This document shows, piece after piece, positions 46,255-56,444 of a stretch of 64,000 bases of DNA (positions are counted from its first letter, which is position 1; the number at the start of each line of letters is the position of its first letter). The translations under genes and the position numbers were made by a program. The stretch is from NCBI RefSeq assembly GCF_001641335.1, contig NZ_LVEM01000001.1, forward strand, positions 1,338,580 through 1,402,579, in the 5' to 3' direction. The DNA comes from Bradyrhizobium stylosanthis (lineage in GTDB: Bacteria > Pseudomonadota > Alphaproteobacteria > Rhizobiales > Xanthobacteraceae). The notes below the pieces were generated by a model, which was given only the letters and a program-made list of their open reading frames with translations, was not told where the DNA came from and ran no database searches.

Positions 46255-48144
46255 TCAAAGAAATCCGATCGAGATCCAGGGGAAGATCGCAACGATGATC
46301 AATCCCACCAGCAGCGCCAGCAGATAGCCCCAGATCGGTCTGATGCCTTCGGCCGGATCGACGCGTCCAATGGCGCAGGCGGCATAATAGCCGACACCGA
46401 AGGGCGGGGCGAATAGCCCGATACCCATCGCCAGAATGATCACCATCGCATAGTGCACCTCGTGCACGCCGACGGCGCGGGCGATCGGAAACAGCAGCGG
46501 GCCGAACAGCACGATCGCCGGGATGCCCTCGAGCACGCTGCCGAGGATGGTGAAGGCCAGGATCGACACGGCGATGAAGGTCGCTGCTCCCCCGGGCAAT
46601 CCCGTCATGGCTGATGCCAGCGAGCGCGAGAAGCCGGACTGCGTGAGGCCCCAGGCCATGCCGGTCGCCGTGCCGATGATCAGCAGGATCGCGCCCGACA
46701 GCGCCGCGGTCTCGACCAGCATCGGAAACAGCCGCCGCCAGTCGAACCGGCGGTAGACGAGGAGGCCGACCAGGGCGCCGTAGACGATGCCGATGGTGGA
46801 GACTTCGGTCGCCGTGGCGATGCCCTCGACCACGGCGTAGCGGATCACGAAGGGCAGTGCGAGCGCGGGCAGGGCAATGACGAACGTCTTGCCGATCTCG
46901 CCGGCCGTGGCGCGGCGGACATGGCTCATGTCCTCGTGGCGGTAACGCCACCACACCAGCATGCAAAGCGTGACGGCAAGCACCACGCCGGGCAGCAGGC
47001 CGCCGGTGAACAGCGCTGCGATCGAGACGCCCGTGACCGAGCCGATGGTGATCAGCACGAGGCTCGGCGGAATGGTTTCGGTCTGGGCGCCCGTGGCTGC
47101 CAGCAGCGCGACGAGATCGCCGGGCTTGGCGCCGCGCTGCTTCATCTCCGGGAACAGCACGGGGGCGACCGCGGCCATGTCGGCGGCCTTGGCGCCGGAG
47201 ATGCCGGAGACCAGGTACATGGCGCCGACCAGCACGTAATTGAGGCCGCCGCGGACATGGCCGAGCAGGCTCGCCAGGAACGCCACCATGGCCCGCGCCA
47301 TGCCGGTCATTTCAATCAACAGCCCCAGGAAGACGAACAGCGGCACCGATAGCAGGATGAGGTGGCTCATGCCCTCGTCCATCCGCCCGACCAGCACCAT
47401 GACCGGCGTGCGCGTGGTCAGCGCCAGATAACCGAAGATCGCAAGGCCGAAGCCGAACGCAATGGGAACGCCGGCGAAGACGCAGAAGCCGGCAACGCCG
47501 ACGAAGAAGATGACGAGGTTGAGGTTGCCGAGCGGCCGTAGGTAAGGCTGCGCCAGCCAGAACAGGCCGACCACGATGGCGACCGAGATCACGGCAGCCA
47601 GCACCATGCGGTAGTCGGCGGCGCGCAGCAGCCGCAACAGCGCGAACGCCGCCATCAGGCAGATGCCGGCCGGCAGCGCCGCGGCGCGCCACATGTTCGA
47701 GATCTGCAGCGCCGGCGTGGTGATGAAGCTTTCCTCGTAGGCGTATTCGGCCGACGGCCACACGATCAGCGCCAGGAACGCCAGCGCCGCCGAGGTCGCG
47801 ACGACGTCGAGATAGGCGCGCATGGCCGGCCGCGCGCTGGCGACGATCGCGGTCATGCGCATGTGCTCGGAGCGGCGGAAAGCCACCGCCGCGCCCAGCA
47901 TGGCCAGCCACAGGAACAGGATCGAGGCGAGCTCGTCGGACCAGATCAGCGGCCGGTGCACGCCGTAGCGTGCAACGACGCCCGCGAACAGGATCACGAT
48001 CTCCGCGACCACCAGGATGGCCGCGGGGATCTCGACCAGGAGGCCGAGCAGGCGCTCTGTCGAGGCCAGCAGCGAAGGTCGGCGAGGGGACTGTACCGTC
48101 GCCTCGCCCGCCACTTCCATCACTTGAGCCTCGACATGAGCCAT
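46255..48144 (-). CDS. TRAP transporter fused small/large permease
   Basis: 629 residues. The N-terminal 190 residues are a DctQ-like domain (AEIVILFAGVVARYGVHRPLIWSDELASILFLWLAMLGAAVAF), and from about 195 to the end a DctM-like domain (VPLFVFLGLLIEMTG, SGISGAKAADMAAVAPVLFPEM, AMGIGLFAPPFGVGYY). Fused permeases are common in TRAP systems. It lies 15 bp after the binding-protein stop on the same strand. Confidence 0.92.
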   Translation of the reverse strand: MAHVEAQVMEVAGEATVQSPRRPSLLASTERLLGLLVEIPAAILVVAEIVILFAGVVARYGVHRPLIWSDELASILFLWLAMLGAAVAFRRSEHMRMTAIVASARPAMRAYLDVVATSAALAFLALIVWPSAEYAYEESFITTPALQISNMWRAAALPAGICLMAAFALLRLLRAADYRMVLAAVISVAIVVGLFWLAQPYLRPLGNLNLVIFFVGVAGFCVFAGVPIAFGFGLAIFGYLALTTRTPVMVLVGRMDEGMSHLILLSVPLFVFLGLLIEMTGMARAMVAFLASLLGHVRGGLNYVLVGAMYLVSGISGAKAADMAAVAPVLFPEMKQRGAKPGDLVALLAATGAQTETIPPSLVLITIGSVTGVSIAALFTGGLLPGVVLAVTLCMLVWWRYRHEDMSHVRRATAGEIGKTFVIALPALALPFVIRYAVVEGIATATEVSTIGIVYGALVGLLVYRRFDWRRLFPMLVETAALSGAILLIIGTATGMAWGLTQSGFSRSLASAMTGLPGGAATFIAVSILAFTILGSVLEGIPAIVLFGPLLFPIARAVGVHEVHYAMVIILAMGIGLFAPPFGVGYYAACAIGRVDPAEGIRPIWGYLLALLVGLIIVAIFPWISIGFL

Positions 48145-48159
48145 GACGGCCCCAACGCG

Positions 48160-49179
48160 TTACGACAGCTTGCCGACGGCCTTTTCCAGGAGATCCCAGG
48201 CCTGGTCGCCGTATTTACCTTTCCACTCGGCATAGAAGCCGGCGGTCCGCAGCTTGTCGCGGAACGGCGCCACGGCCGGCTGGTTGAAGGTCAGGCCCTT
48301 GCCCGCGAGCTCCTGCTGCAGGTTCGCATTGAGCTTGGCGGTATCCTCGCGCTCCTTGACGGCGGCGGCGTTGATGTTCTTGGCGACGATGGTGCGGATG
48401 TCCTCCGGCAGCGCGCTCCAGGCCCGGCGGTTGGCCAGGAACCAGAAGCCGTCCCACATGTGGTTGGTCAGCGAGCAGTACTTCTGCACCTCGTAGAGCT
48501 TGGCGGTCGAGATGATCGCCAGCGGGTTCTCCTGGCCTTCGACGATCTTGGTCTGCAGCGCCGAATAGACCTCGGCGAAATTGATCGAGGCGGGCGCCGC
48601 ATCGAACGCCTTGAACATCGAGGTCCACAGCGGCGACACCGGCACGCGGATCTTGAAGCCCTTGAAATCGTCCGGGCCGTTGATCGGCTTGGTCGAGGAC
48701 GTGGTCTGGCGGAAGCCGTTGTCCCAGATCTTGTCCATGACCTCGAGGCCGGCCTTCTTGATCTCGCCGCGGACGAAGCCGCCGAGATCGCCGTCCATGG
48801 CCTTCCAGACCGTGTCGTAGTCCGGGAATGCGAAACCGATGCCGTTGATGGACGCGGCCGGCACCAGGGTCGACAGGATCAGGCCGGACAGCGTGAAGAA
48901 CTCGACGCCGCCGGAGCGGATCTGGCTCAGCATGTCGGTATCGGACCCGAGCTGGTTGTTCGGGAAGATCTGGAGGTCGAACTTGCCGTTCGTCTCGGTC
49001 TTGATCGCCGCCGCCATCTCCCGGGCGCGCACGTTCAGCGGATGGGTGTCGGGCAGGTTGTTGGCGTATTTATAGGTGAACTCGGCGCTTTGGGCGCGGG
49101 CCACATGGGGCGCGCCGATGCCGCCCAGGACCGCGGTCGCGGCGGAGGCCTTGAGAAGCGTGCGTCGGGAAAAACTCAT
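48160..49179 (-). CDS. TRAP transporter substrate-binding protein with Tat signal
   Basis: 339 residues from the Met at MSFSRRTLLK, behind CGAGGAAG; an earlier in-frame start lacks a site. A twin-arginine signal (SRRTLLKASAATAVLGG) precedes the mature protein, which has the DctP features SQIRSGGVEFFTLSGLILSTL, DDFKGFKIRVPVSPLWTSMFKA and SLTNHMWDGFWFLANRRAW. First gene of the reverse-strand TRAP and acyl-CoA ligase unit. Confidence 0.92.
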   Translation of the reverse strand: MSFSRRTLLKASAATAVLGGIGAPHVARAQSAEFTYKYANNLPDTHPLNVRAREMAAAIKTETNGKFDLQIFPNNQLGSDTDMLSQIRSGGVEFFTLSGLILSTLVPAASINGIGFAFPDYDTVWKAMDGDLGGFVRGEIKKAGLEVMDKIWDNGFRQTTSSTKPINGPDDFKGFKIRVPVSPLWTSMFKAFDAAPASINFAEVYSALQTKIVEGQENPLAIISTAKLYEVQKYCSLTNHMWDGFWFLANRRAWSALPEDIRTIVAKNINAAAVKEREDTAKLNANLQQELAGKGLTFNQPAVAPFRDKLRTAGFYAEWKGKYGDQAWDLLEKAVGKLS

Positions 49180-49721
49180 GGGTCTGCTTCCTCGGAAGTT
49201 TGTTCTTGTTGTGAGATGCAAACCTATACGGACGTCACGTCAGAAGGTCATCTGCGATCTCGCGAAGCTCGCTTATTGCAGCCGGACAACGCCACGGCAA
49301 TATCGGCTTTCGCCACATGCGGCCGGATACAAAATGGCGAAAACAACCCCATGCACAGTAGCCGTCAAGCGCTGCGATGAGGCTTCGGTGCCCAAGCCGG
49401 AAACGGTGCGGGAGCGAACGTGCAGTGGCAGGAAATCTGCCTAAATATCTGATCCAATTATATATAAAGATATTCCATAATATACCTTATGCGAATTACG
49501 GATATAGGTCTGGAGATCTGGACCCGCCGACCCTGTCCGGCGGCTTTGGCTCTCCCAACGAGACCAAGCCGGCGCTGGAGCATTGCCCCTGGGCGCGACA
49601 TGTTCGGACATGGCGTCGTCGGCACCGCGACACCAACGGCCCGTGGCCGCGGGCGGAGCCACGTCAAGCGCCCTGCGCTTGATTGATGGAGATCGATCGA
49701 GAGCGGGCCGCGAAAGTTCCG
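49180..49721. other. intergenic region with an A/T-rich island
   Basis: No credible gene in 540 bp. Positions 49441-49510 are far richer in A/T than the rest of the window and contain AATATCT (49444-49450) facing AGATATT (49468-49474), with the palindrome TTATATATAA (49458-49467) between. It may be a promoter/operator or curved DNA for the TRAP operon, although it lies about 260 bp upstream of that start, or a remnant of foreign DNA. Confidence 0.5.
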
Positions 49722-50621
49722 TCACGGCGGCCCGGACCGTGGTGGTTGGTCCGAGGTGAGCGAGCGCAGCCAGGCCAGCCTTGAGATCGCCCTCTCCGCC
49801 AGCAGCTGCAAGGCATGGACGCGGTCGGGGTCGTCCGCGCGGTCCGCGCCGTCGAGGTAGCCGTCCGCCAGGACTTCAGCGATGTCCAGGAGGTCTCGTC
49901 GCTCGCTGGCGATCGGAAAGCGTCCTAAATCGGCGGCGGCCTCGGCCATCTCGGTCGTCTCCAGGCGAATTTGCCGCGCGCGGCCGGCGGCTGGTCCGCT
50001 CAGGCGTTGCTCGAGATCGGTGAGGCCGGCGACCATGCGAAGCTCGAGCCTTTGCGCATCGACGTGCGACGGGTCCGTCGGCGATGCCTCGGGGCTGTTC
50101 CGGCCCTGTTCGTGATGGTAGGCGCGGCGCCTCTCCTTCCGCAACGTTGCAACATGGCCGAGCTCTTCCCTGGCCATGGCCTCGGAAGCGCTCTTGATCT
50201 CAGGATCATGAGAGTAGGCTGCAAGGTAGGACCAGAAGGCGAAGGCGCGCTCTTCGTTGCGGACCGCCATGGCGAGCGCGCGGTATGGGGTCATCAGACG
50301 TGACGTCTTCACCTCGGCCGTCAAATCGGGATCGAGGGGTTCCGGCGCCTCCCAGCGCACCAGGGCGGGATCCGGACTCTTGCCGCGGCGCAATTGCGAC
50401 CAGCGTGTAACGCTGTCCACGTGCTCTCGCTCGGCGGCGGCAAGCCGCATGAACACCTCCGCGAGATCATCCTTGCCTTGCCCGCGCATGTCCTCGGCAA
50501 GAGCATCGTACCGTTTTGCCGCCTCCTGCTCCATTGCATGAGCTAGCGCAAAGAGTTCGTCGAGCGACTGCAGTACACCGACTGGCTCCACGCTCAGCAA
50601 TGACGTGCGCAGGAATGACAT
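49722..50621 (-). CDS. ferritin-like (rubrerythrin-type) domain protein
   Basis: 299 residues from the Met at MSFLRTS; an in-frame start 49 codons earlier would run into the divergent nos promoter. Helical repeats of ferritin type: ELFALAHAMEQEAAKRYDALAEDM, EVFMRLAAAEREHVDSV, and a second half with MAVRNEERAFAFWSYLAAY and MAREELGHVATLRKE, giving Glu/His di-iron ligands in both halves. The C-terminal third is helical without a clear motif. It is divergent from nosR. A link to nitrous-oxide respiration or oxidative stress is inference. Confidence 0.82.
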   Translation of the reverse strand: MSFLRTSLLSVEPVGVLQSLDELFALAHAMEQEAAKRYDALAEDMRGQGKDDLAEVFMRLAAAEREHVDSVTRWSQLRRGKSPDPALVRWEAPEPLDPDLTAEVKTSRLMTPYRALAMAVRNEERAFAFWSYLAAYSHDPEIKSASEAMAREELGHVATLRKERRRAYHHEQGRNSPEASPTDPSHVDAQRLELRMVAGLTDLEQRLSGPAAGRARQIRLETTEMAEAAADLGRFPIASERRDLLDIAEVLADGYLDGADRADDPDRVHALQLLAERAISRLAWLRSLTSDQPPRSGPP

Positions 50622-50683
50622 GGCGAGGACTCCAGATGCAGGCTTCTGATTCTTTTCCGCGCGAACAAATGTTGTCGCCGGGC

Positions 50684-50699
50684 TTGACAGATGTGGCGA
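50684..50699 (+). promoter_or_regulatory. candidate FixK2/FNR-type box upstream of nosR
   Basis: TTGA, eight bases, GCGA at 50684-50699 differs from the rhizobial FixK2 consensus TTG(A/C)-N8-(T/G)CAA in one half-site base. It is about 100 bp before the nosR start, a plausible place for activation under low oxygen. A nearby imperfect palindrome GCGAACAA-ATG-TTGTCGC (50661-50678) could be a second site. Not verified. Confidence 0.4.
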
Positions 50700-50798
50700 C
50701 GCACGATGAGCTTCGCATGTCAGCGGCGACAAATCATCGAAGAAAAATCTCGAGGCACGCGCGTCCAATGTGGTCGCGCTGATCGCATTTGAATCGAT

Positions 50799-53099
50799 AT
50801 GTTGAAGCGGCCGAACGACGATATCGTCTTCGCAACGCGTGCAGCGCTCGCGCTGGCCGGCCTGCTGCTGTTGTGCCTGACATATATTTCATCGTCCGCA
50901 TGCGCTGCCGGTGATTTGCAGAGATATCTTCCGAAGGTCATGCCGGCTGACCTTTTCGCCGGCGCAGATCGTTTCGGGCCGCCGCAAGGCGATCCGCCTA
51001 TCGTGCCCGTCTACCGCGGCGATCAGCTCCTGGGCTTCGTCTTCCTCAATTCCGATTTCGCAAATGCCGTCGGCTACTCGGGCAAGCCGATTCACATGCT
51101 GGCGGGGATCGACACGAAGGGCGTCATCACCGGCGTGAGGCTTGTCGACCACAAGGAGCCGATCGTGCTGGTCGGTATCCCCGAAGCCCGCGTCGTCGGC
51201 GCCATGAATGCGCTGATCGGCAAAGACATGAAGCCGGTCGCGCGCGGGGCCGAGAGCCCGCCGAAGGTGGACATTGTCAGCGGCGCGACGGTCACCGTGC
51301 TGGTGATGAGTGACAGCGTCGTCCGCGCGGCGTCGAAGCTCATCCGGAGTGGTCGCGTCGGCGGCGGAGACGGCGTTGCGGCTGTGACGGCCCTGCCCCC
51401 GGTCATCAAGACGCTCGATCTCGAGCACCGCGAGGTCCGCAACTGGGAGAGTCTCGTGGGCGACGGCTCACTGCGACGCCTTCATCTGAGCATAGGCGAC
51501 ATCAACGAGGCGTTTGCCAAGTCGGGCAACGCTGCGGCTGCCCAGTATCCCGAGCCGGGTGATGCGAGCGACAGCTTCATCGACCTTTACGCGGCGCTCG
51601 TGAGCGCACCCACGATCGGCCGCAGCCTGCTCGGGGAGGACGGCTATCAACGGCTGAAAGCAAGCCTGAAGCCCGGACAGCAGGCGATCGTCGTCGCCGG
51701 CAATGGCGCCTACTCCTTCAAGGGTTCGGCCTACGTTCGCGGCGGCATCTTCGATCGCATCGAGATCCTGCAGGACGGCAGCAGCACGCGCTTCCGCGAC
51801 CGCAACCACACGCGCCTTGGCGCACTGGACGCCGTCGATGCGCCCGAGTTCAAGGAAATCGGCCTGTTCGTCACGCCGCCCGAGTTCACCCTGGATCCGA
51901 CGCAACCATGGCAACTTCAACTGCTCGTGCAACGGAGCCTTGGAGGCCGCGACAAGGCATTCCTGACCTTCGACCTCAGCTACGCCCTGCCCGACAGCTA
52001 TATACGCCGCGAGCAGCGCGCGGTGACGGTGCCGGAGAATACGCCGCCTCCGGCCTCGCAGGTTGCTGCCGCTGCGACCGCTCCGCCTCAAGAGACAGAG
52101 GAGCCGCTCTGGGTGCGGATCTGGCGATCGAGCACGGTCTCGGTCGGCATCACCGCTTTCATGCTGGCCGCCCTCACCGGCATCTTCTTTTTCCAAAATC
52201 TGCTGGTGCGGCGTCCCGTGTTCTACAACTGGGTCCGGCGAGGATACCTCGCCTTCGTGCTGATCTGGCTCGGCTGGTACGCGAACGCCCAGCTCTCCGT
52301 GGTCAACGTCGTCACCTTCACGAACGCGCTGGTGACGGGATTCCACTGGGAATTCTTCCTTGCGGCTCCGCTCATCTTCATCCTGTGGGCTGCCACTGCC
52401 GGCGGTCTTCTGTTCTGGGGACGCGGCCCGTTCTGCGGCTGGCTATGTCCGTTTGGCGCGTTGCAGGAGCTCACCAACACGGCGGCGAAATGGCTGAAGG
52501 TGCCGCAATTGACGGTGCCATGGGGGCTGCATGAACGGCTCTGGCCGATCAAGTATGTCATCTTTCTCGGCCTGTTCGGCCTTTCGCTGTACTCCGTCGA
52601 CATGGCCGAACGCTTCGCCGAGGTCGAGCCCTTCAAGACCGCGATCATCCTGAAGTTCTCGCGAAGCTGGCCGTTCGTGCTCTATGCGGTCGCCCTGCTC
52701 GTGATCGGCCTGTTCGTCGAGCGCTTCTTCTGCCGTTATTTGTGCCCACTGGGCGCCGCGCTCGCAATTCCCGGACGTATCCGCACGTTCGAATGGCTGC
52801 GCCGCTGGCCGGAGTGTGGATCGCCATGCCAGCGCTGCGCCAAGGAATGCCCAGTGCAGTCGATCCACCCCGAGGGGCACATCAACGTCAACGAGTGCAT
52901 CTACTGCATGCACTGCCAGGAACTCTATTACGACGATCACCGCTGCCCGCACATGATCCAGGTGCGGCTGAAACGAGAGAAGCGCGAAGCGCTGTCGTCG
53001 CCCTCGATGCGCACGGGCGGCAAGGGTCCCGCGACCGTCATCACCGCCGGCGGCAAGCCCGTCGGCGCATCACCCGCAATCTCCCCACCTTCAACCTGA
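50799..53099 (+). CDS. nosR: NosR, membrane flavo-iron-sulfur protein of N2O respiration
   Basis: 766 residues. An N-terminal membrane segment is followed by a periplasmic FMN-binding domain with SGATVT at 161-166 (flavin-attachment motif), then several transmembrane segments with CGWLCPFG and CRYLCPLG, and a C-terminal ferredoxin with [11 protein letters not shown] and [20 protein letters not shown]. NosR supplies electrons to, and is needed for expression or activity of, N2O reductase. It is the first gene of nosRZDFYLX. The divergent 180-bp region holds a candidate FixK-type box. Confidence 0.95.
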   Translation: MLKRPNDDIVFATRAALALAGLLLLCLTYISSSACAAGDLQRYLPKVMPADLFAGADRFGPPQGDPPIVPVYRGDQLLGFVFLNSDFANAVGYSGKPIHMLAGIDTKGVITGVRLVDHKEPIVLVGIPEARVVGAMNALIGKDMKPVARGAESPPKVDIVSGATVTVLVMSDSVVRAASKLIRSGRVGGGDGVAAVTALPPVIKTLDLEHREVRNWESLVGDGSLRRLHLSIGDINEAFAKSGNAAAAQYPEPGDASDSFIDLYAALVSAPTIGRSLLGEDGYQRLKASLKPGQQAIVVAGNGAYSFKGSAYVRGGIFDRIEILQDGSSTRFRDRNHTRLGALDAVDAPEFKEIGLFVTPPEFTLDPTQPWQLQLLVQRSLGGRDKAFLTFDLSYALPDSYIRREQRAVTVPENTPPPASQVAAAATAPPQETEEPLWVRIWRSSTVSVGITAFMLAALTGIFFFQNLLVRRPVFYNWVRRGYLAFVLIWLGWYANAQLSVVNVVTFTNALVTGFHWEFFLAAPLIFILWAATAGGLLFWGRGPFCGWLCPFGALQELTNTAAKWLKVPQLTVPWGLHERLWPIKYVIFLGLFGLSLYSVDMAERFAEVEPFKTAIILKFSRSWPFVLYAVALLVIGLFVERFFCRYLCPLGAALAIPGRIRTFEWLRRWPECGSPCQRCAKECPVQSIHPEGHINVNECIYCMHCQELYYDDHRCPHMIQVRLKREKREALSSPSMRTGGKGPATVITAGGKPVGASPAISPPST

Positions 53100-53122
53100 A
53101 ACCGAGAGCCGAGGAGGCAATC

Positions 53123-55072
53123 ATGAGCGAGAACGAAAGAGCAAAGGGCATCAGCCGACGAACGGTGCTGGGGACCACGGCGGCCGCAGCAGGCGTGGGC
53201 CTGGCGGGCGGAGCGACGATCAAGGATGGCGGCAGTTTCGTCTCGACCGCGGACGCGCAGACCAAGGCGGGGGCGCCGAAAGCCCCCCCTGCCCGGCCGG
53301 CCGTGCAGAAGACCGAGGTCGCGCCGGGAGAGCTCGATGAATACTACGTGTTCTTCTCGAGCGGCCAATCCGGCGAGATGCGTGTGGTCGGCCTTCCGTC
53401 GATGCGCGAACTGATGCGGGTTCCCGTCTTCAACCGTTGCAGCGCGACAGGCTGGGGCCAGACCAACGAGAGCCTCAAGGTTCTTACCGAGGGAATGCAG
53501 CCCGCAACCCGCGAATTCCTCAAGAACCGCGGCGGCACGTTCATGAACGGCGACCTCCACCACCCGCACGTCTCCTTTACGGACGGCACCTATGACGGTC
53601 GCTACGCCTTCATGAACGACAAGGCCAACAGCCGCGTCGCGCGCGTGCGGCTCGACATCATGAAATGCGACAAGATCATCGAGCTGCCGAACCAGCACAC
53701 GGTCCACGGCCTGCGGCTGCAGAAATATCCGCGTACGGGTTATGTGTTCGCCAACGGCGAGGACGGGGTGCCCCTGCCCAACGACGGCAAGATCCTTGAT
53801 GATCCCAAGCAGTATCACTCCATCTTCACCGCGATCGACGGCGACACGATGAAGGTGGCCTGGCAGGTGATCGTCAGCGGCAATCTCGACAACGTCGACT
53901 CCGACTACCAGGGCAAATATTGTTTCTCGACCTGCTACAACGGCGAGGAAGGCGTCACCCTGGCCGAGATGACGGCCAGCGAACAGGACTGGGTCGTCAT
54001 CTTCAACCTCAAGCGGATCGAGGAGGCGGTGAAGAAGGGCGACTTCAAGGAAATGAACGGCGTGCCTGTGGTCGACGGCCGCAAGGGCTCCGCCTACACC
54101 CGGTACGTGCCGGTCTCGAACAATCCGCACGGCATGAACACCGCACCCGACGGCATTCACATCGTGGCGGCGGGAAAGCTTTCGCCGACCGTGACGGTGA
54201 TGGACGTCCGCAAGTTCGACGATCTGTTCGACGACAAGATCAAGCCGCGCGACGTCGTGGTCGCGGAGCCGGAGCTCGGCCTCGGCCCGCTGCACACCGC
54301 CTACGACGGCAAGGGCAATGCCTATACGACGCTGTTCCTCGACAGTCAGGTCTGCAAATGGAGCATCGACCTCGCCAAGCGAGCCTTCAAGGGCGAGAAG
54401 GTCAATCCCATCCTCCAGAAGATCGACGTGCACTACCAGCCAGGCCACAACCATTCCTCGATGGGGCAGACCAAGGAGGCGGATGGAAAGTGGCTCATCT
54501 CGCTGAACAAGTTCTCGAAGGACCGCTTCCTGAACGTCGGGCCGCTCAAGCCGGAGAACGATCAACTGATCGACATTTCGGGCGATCAGATGAAGCTCGT
54601 TCATGATGGCCCGAGCTTCGCCGAGCCGCATGACGCCACCATCGTCCACCGCTCCAAGATCAACCCGATCTCGATCTGGGACCGCGCGGATCCGATGTTT
54701 GCGGACGCGGTCAAGCAGGCCAAGGCCGACGGCGTCGACCTCGAGGCGGATTCCAAGTTGATCCGAGACGGCAACAAGGTGCGGGTCTATATGACGTCGA
54801 CCGCGCCGGCCTATGGACTGGAGCAGTTCCAGGTCAAGCAAGGCGACGAGGTCACCGTCTTCATCACCAATATTGATGCTGTCGAAGACCTGACGCATGG
54901 CTTCTGCATCGTCAACTACGGCATCAACATGGAGATCGGACCGATGGCCACCTCGTCCGTGACCTTCATGGCCGACAAGCCGGGCGTCTACTGGTACTAC
55001 TGCTCCTGGTTCTGCCATGCCATGCACATGGAGATGAAAGGCCGGATGTTCGTTGAACCGAAGTCGGTTTGA
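53123..55072 (+). CDS. nosZ: nitrous-oxide reductase
   Basis: 649 residues from the ATG behind GAGGAGGCAATC; in-frame codons upstream belong to the end of nosR. A Tat signal is present ([15 protein letters not shown]). The CuZ histidines lie in [35 protein letters not shown] and PHDATIV. The CuA domain has His592, Cys627, Trp629, Cys631, His635 and Met638, the exact spacing of characterised clade I enzymes. It reduces N2O to N2 in the periplasm. The Tat signal makes it clade I. Confidence 0.97.
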   Translation: MSENERAKGISRRTVLGTTAAAAGVGLAGGATIKDGGSFVSTADAQTKAGAPKAPPARPAVQKTEVAPGELDEYYVFFSSGQSGEMRVVGLPSMRELMRVPVFNRCSATGWGQTNESLKVLTEGMQPATREFLKNRGGTFMNGDLHHPHVSFTDGTYDGRYAFMNDKANSRVARVRLDIMKCDKIIELPNQHTVHGLRLQKYPRTGYVFANGEDGVPLPNDGKILDDPKQYHSIFTAIDGDTMKVAWQVIVSGNLDNVDSDYQGKYCFSTCYNGEEGVTLAEMTASEQDWVVIFNLKRIEEAVKKGDFKEMNGVPVVDGRKGSAYTRYVPVSNNPHGMNTAPDGIHIVAAGKLSPTVTVMDVRKFDDLFDDKIKPRDVVVAEPELGLGPLHTAYDGKGNAYTTLFLDSQVCKWSIDLAKRAFKGEKVNPILQKIDVHYQPGHNHSSMGQTKEADGKWLISLNKFSKDRFLNVGPLKPENDQLIDISGDQMKLVHDGPSFAEPHDATIVHRSKINPISIWDRADPMFADAVKQAKADGVDLEADSKLIRDGNKVRVYMTSTAPAYGLEQFQVKQGDEVTVFITNIDAVEDLTHGFCIVNYGINMEIGPMATSSVTFMADKPGVYWYYCSWFCHAMHMEMKGRMFVEPKSV

Positions 55073-55085
55073 TCGGAGCGATCAC

Positions 55086-56444
55086 GTGGGCCTGTTGTCA
55101 CGCATGTTGCCGGCGGCGCTCGTCGCCGCCGGAATTTCCGGCTTCGCCGATGCGGAGACCTTGACGGCTGCGCCGGACCGGCCGCTCCAGGCGCTGCTGG
55201 ACGGTGCGCGCGACGGCGACGTCGTCGAGCTTGCGCCGGGTGAATATCACGGCGGGATTCGGATCGACCGTTCCCTTGTACTTGTTGGGAGCCAGGGCGC
55301 GGTGCTCGACGGCGATGGCGCAGGCAACGTCATCACCGTCGGCGCGCCCGACGTCACGGTCCGCGGCGTGACCATCCGCGGGTCCGGACGCGATCTGCAG
55401 GTGATGAATTCCGGAATCTTCCTCCAGAAGACGGCCGAGCGCGCGCGGATCGAAAACAACCGCCTGGTGGGAAACCTGTTCGGCGTCTATGTGCATGGCG
55501 CCCAAGGCTCGCGGGTGGTTCACAACGAAATCGAGGGAATGCGCGGTTGGCGTCTCAGCGAGGCAGGCAATGGCGTCTCGCTTTGGAATGCGCCCGACGT
55601 CACCATCGCGGACAACACGTTCCGCTACGGCCGCGACGGCATCTTCTCGATCTCAAGCCGCAAGGACCGCTTCGTCGGAAACCGCTTCGAACAGGTTCGC
55701 TTCGCGATCCACTACATGTACACCAACGACAGCGAGGTGAGCGGCAACGTTTCGATTGGAAACCATGTCGGCTACGCCATCATGTACTCGAACCGCTTGG
55801 TGGTCCGCGACAACATTTCCGATCACGATCGCGACCATGGACTTCTGTTCAACTATGCGAACTACGCCGAGATCGACGGCAACCGGGTGACGGGCGGCCC
55901 ACTGGACACGGTAGCGGACAGGACGGACGACGGTCCGAACGAGGAACGGGGCATGATTCCGGAGTCGAATCGCGGCCCCATTCGTCGCACCGGTCCGGAG
56001 AAATGCGTGTTCATCTACAACACCAACCACAACAAGTTCCGCAACAACTGGTTTGAGCGCTGCGCCATCGGTGTTCACTTCACTGCCGGCTCCGAGGGCA
56101 ATGAGATTACCGGCAACGCCTTCGTCAACAACGCCAACCAGGTGAAGTATGTCGGCACCCGGCACCTGGACTGGTCGACCGGCGGACGCGGCAACTACTG
56201 GAGTGACAATCCGGCATTCGACCTCAATGGGGACGGAATCGCCGACACGGCGTACCGGCCGAACGACCTGATCGATCGCGTCTTGTGGACTGCGCCCGCG
56301 GCGAAGGTCCTCATCAACAGCCCTGCCGTCCAGGTGATCCGCTGGGCGCAGGCGCAATTCCCTGCCCTGCTGCCGGGCGGCGTCGTCGACAGTCGTCCTC
56401 TCATATCTCCTCCCACGCGCCGTGCGGCCGAGGAGGCACGATGA
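55086..56444 (+). CDS. nosD: NosD periplasmic copper-site maturation protein
   Basis: About 452 residues from a GTG with GGAG seven bases upstream; a TTG at 55053 overlapping nosZ is an alternative start. Signal peptide (MLPAALVAAGISGFADA) then a parallel beta-helix of CASH repeats (IENNRLVGNLFGVYVHGAQGSRVVHNEIEG and similar). NosD works with the NosFY ABC transporter to provide sulfide for the CuZ centre of NosZ. Fourth in order of function, third in the operon. Confidence 0.94.
   Translation: MGLLSRMLPAALVAAGISGFADAETLTAAPDRPLQALLDGARDGDVVELAPGEYHGGIRIDRSLVLVGSQGAVLDGDGAGNVITVGAPDVTVRGVTIRGSGRDLQVMNSGIFLQKTAERARIENNRLVGNLFGVYVHGAQGSRVVHNEIEGMRGWRLSEAGNGVSLWNAPDVTIADNTFRYGRDGIFSISSRKDRFVGNRFEQVRFAIHYMYTNDSEVSGNVSIGNHVGYAIMYSNRLVVRDNISDHDRDHGLLFNYANYAEIDGNRVTGGPLDTVADRTDDGPNEERGMIPESNRGPIRRTGPEKCVFIYNTNHNKFRNNWFERCAIGVHFTAGSEGNEITGNAFVNNANQVKYVGTRHLDWSTGGRGNYWSDNPAFDLNGDGIADTAYRPNDLIDRVLWTAPAAKVLINSPAVQVIRWAQAQFPALLPGGVVDSRPLISPPTRRAAEEAR

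Noticed and set aside
44503..46416. 637-codon forward frame opposite the acyl-CoA ligase
   Set aside because: The reverse-strand product has all ANL-family motifs; the forward frame has none.
52937..55027. 696-codon reverse frame opposite nosZ
   Set aside because: NosZ on the forward strand has complete CuA and CuZ ligands; the opposite frame is a shadow.
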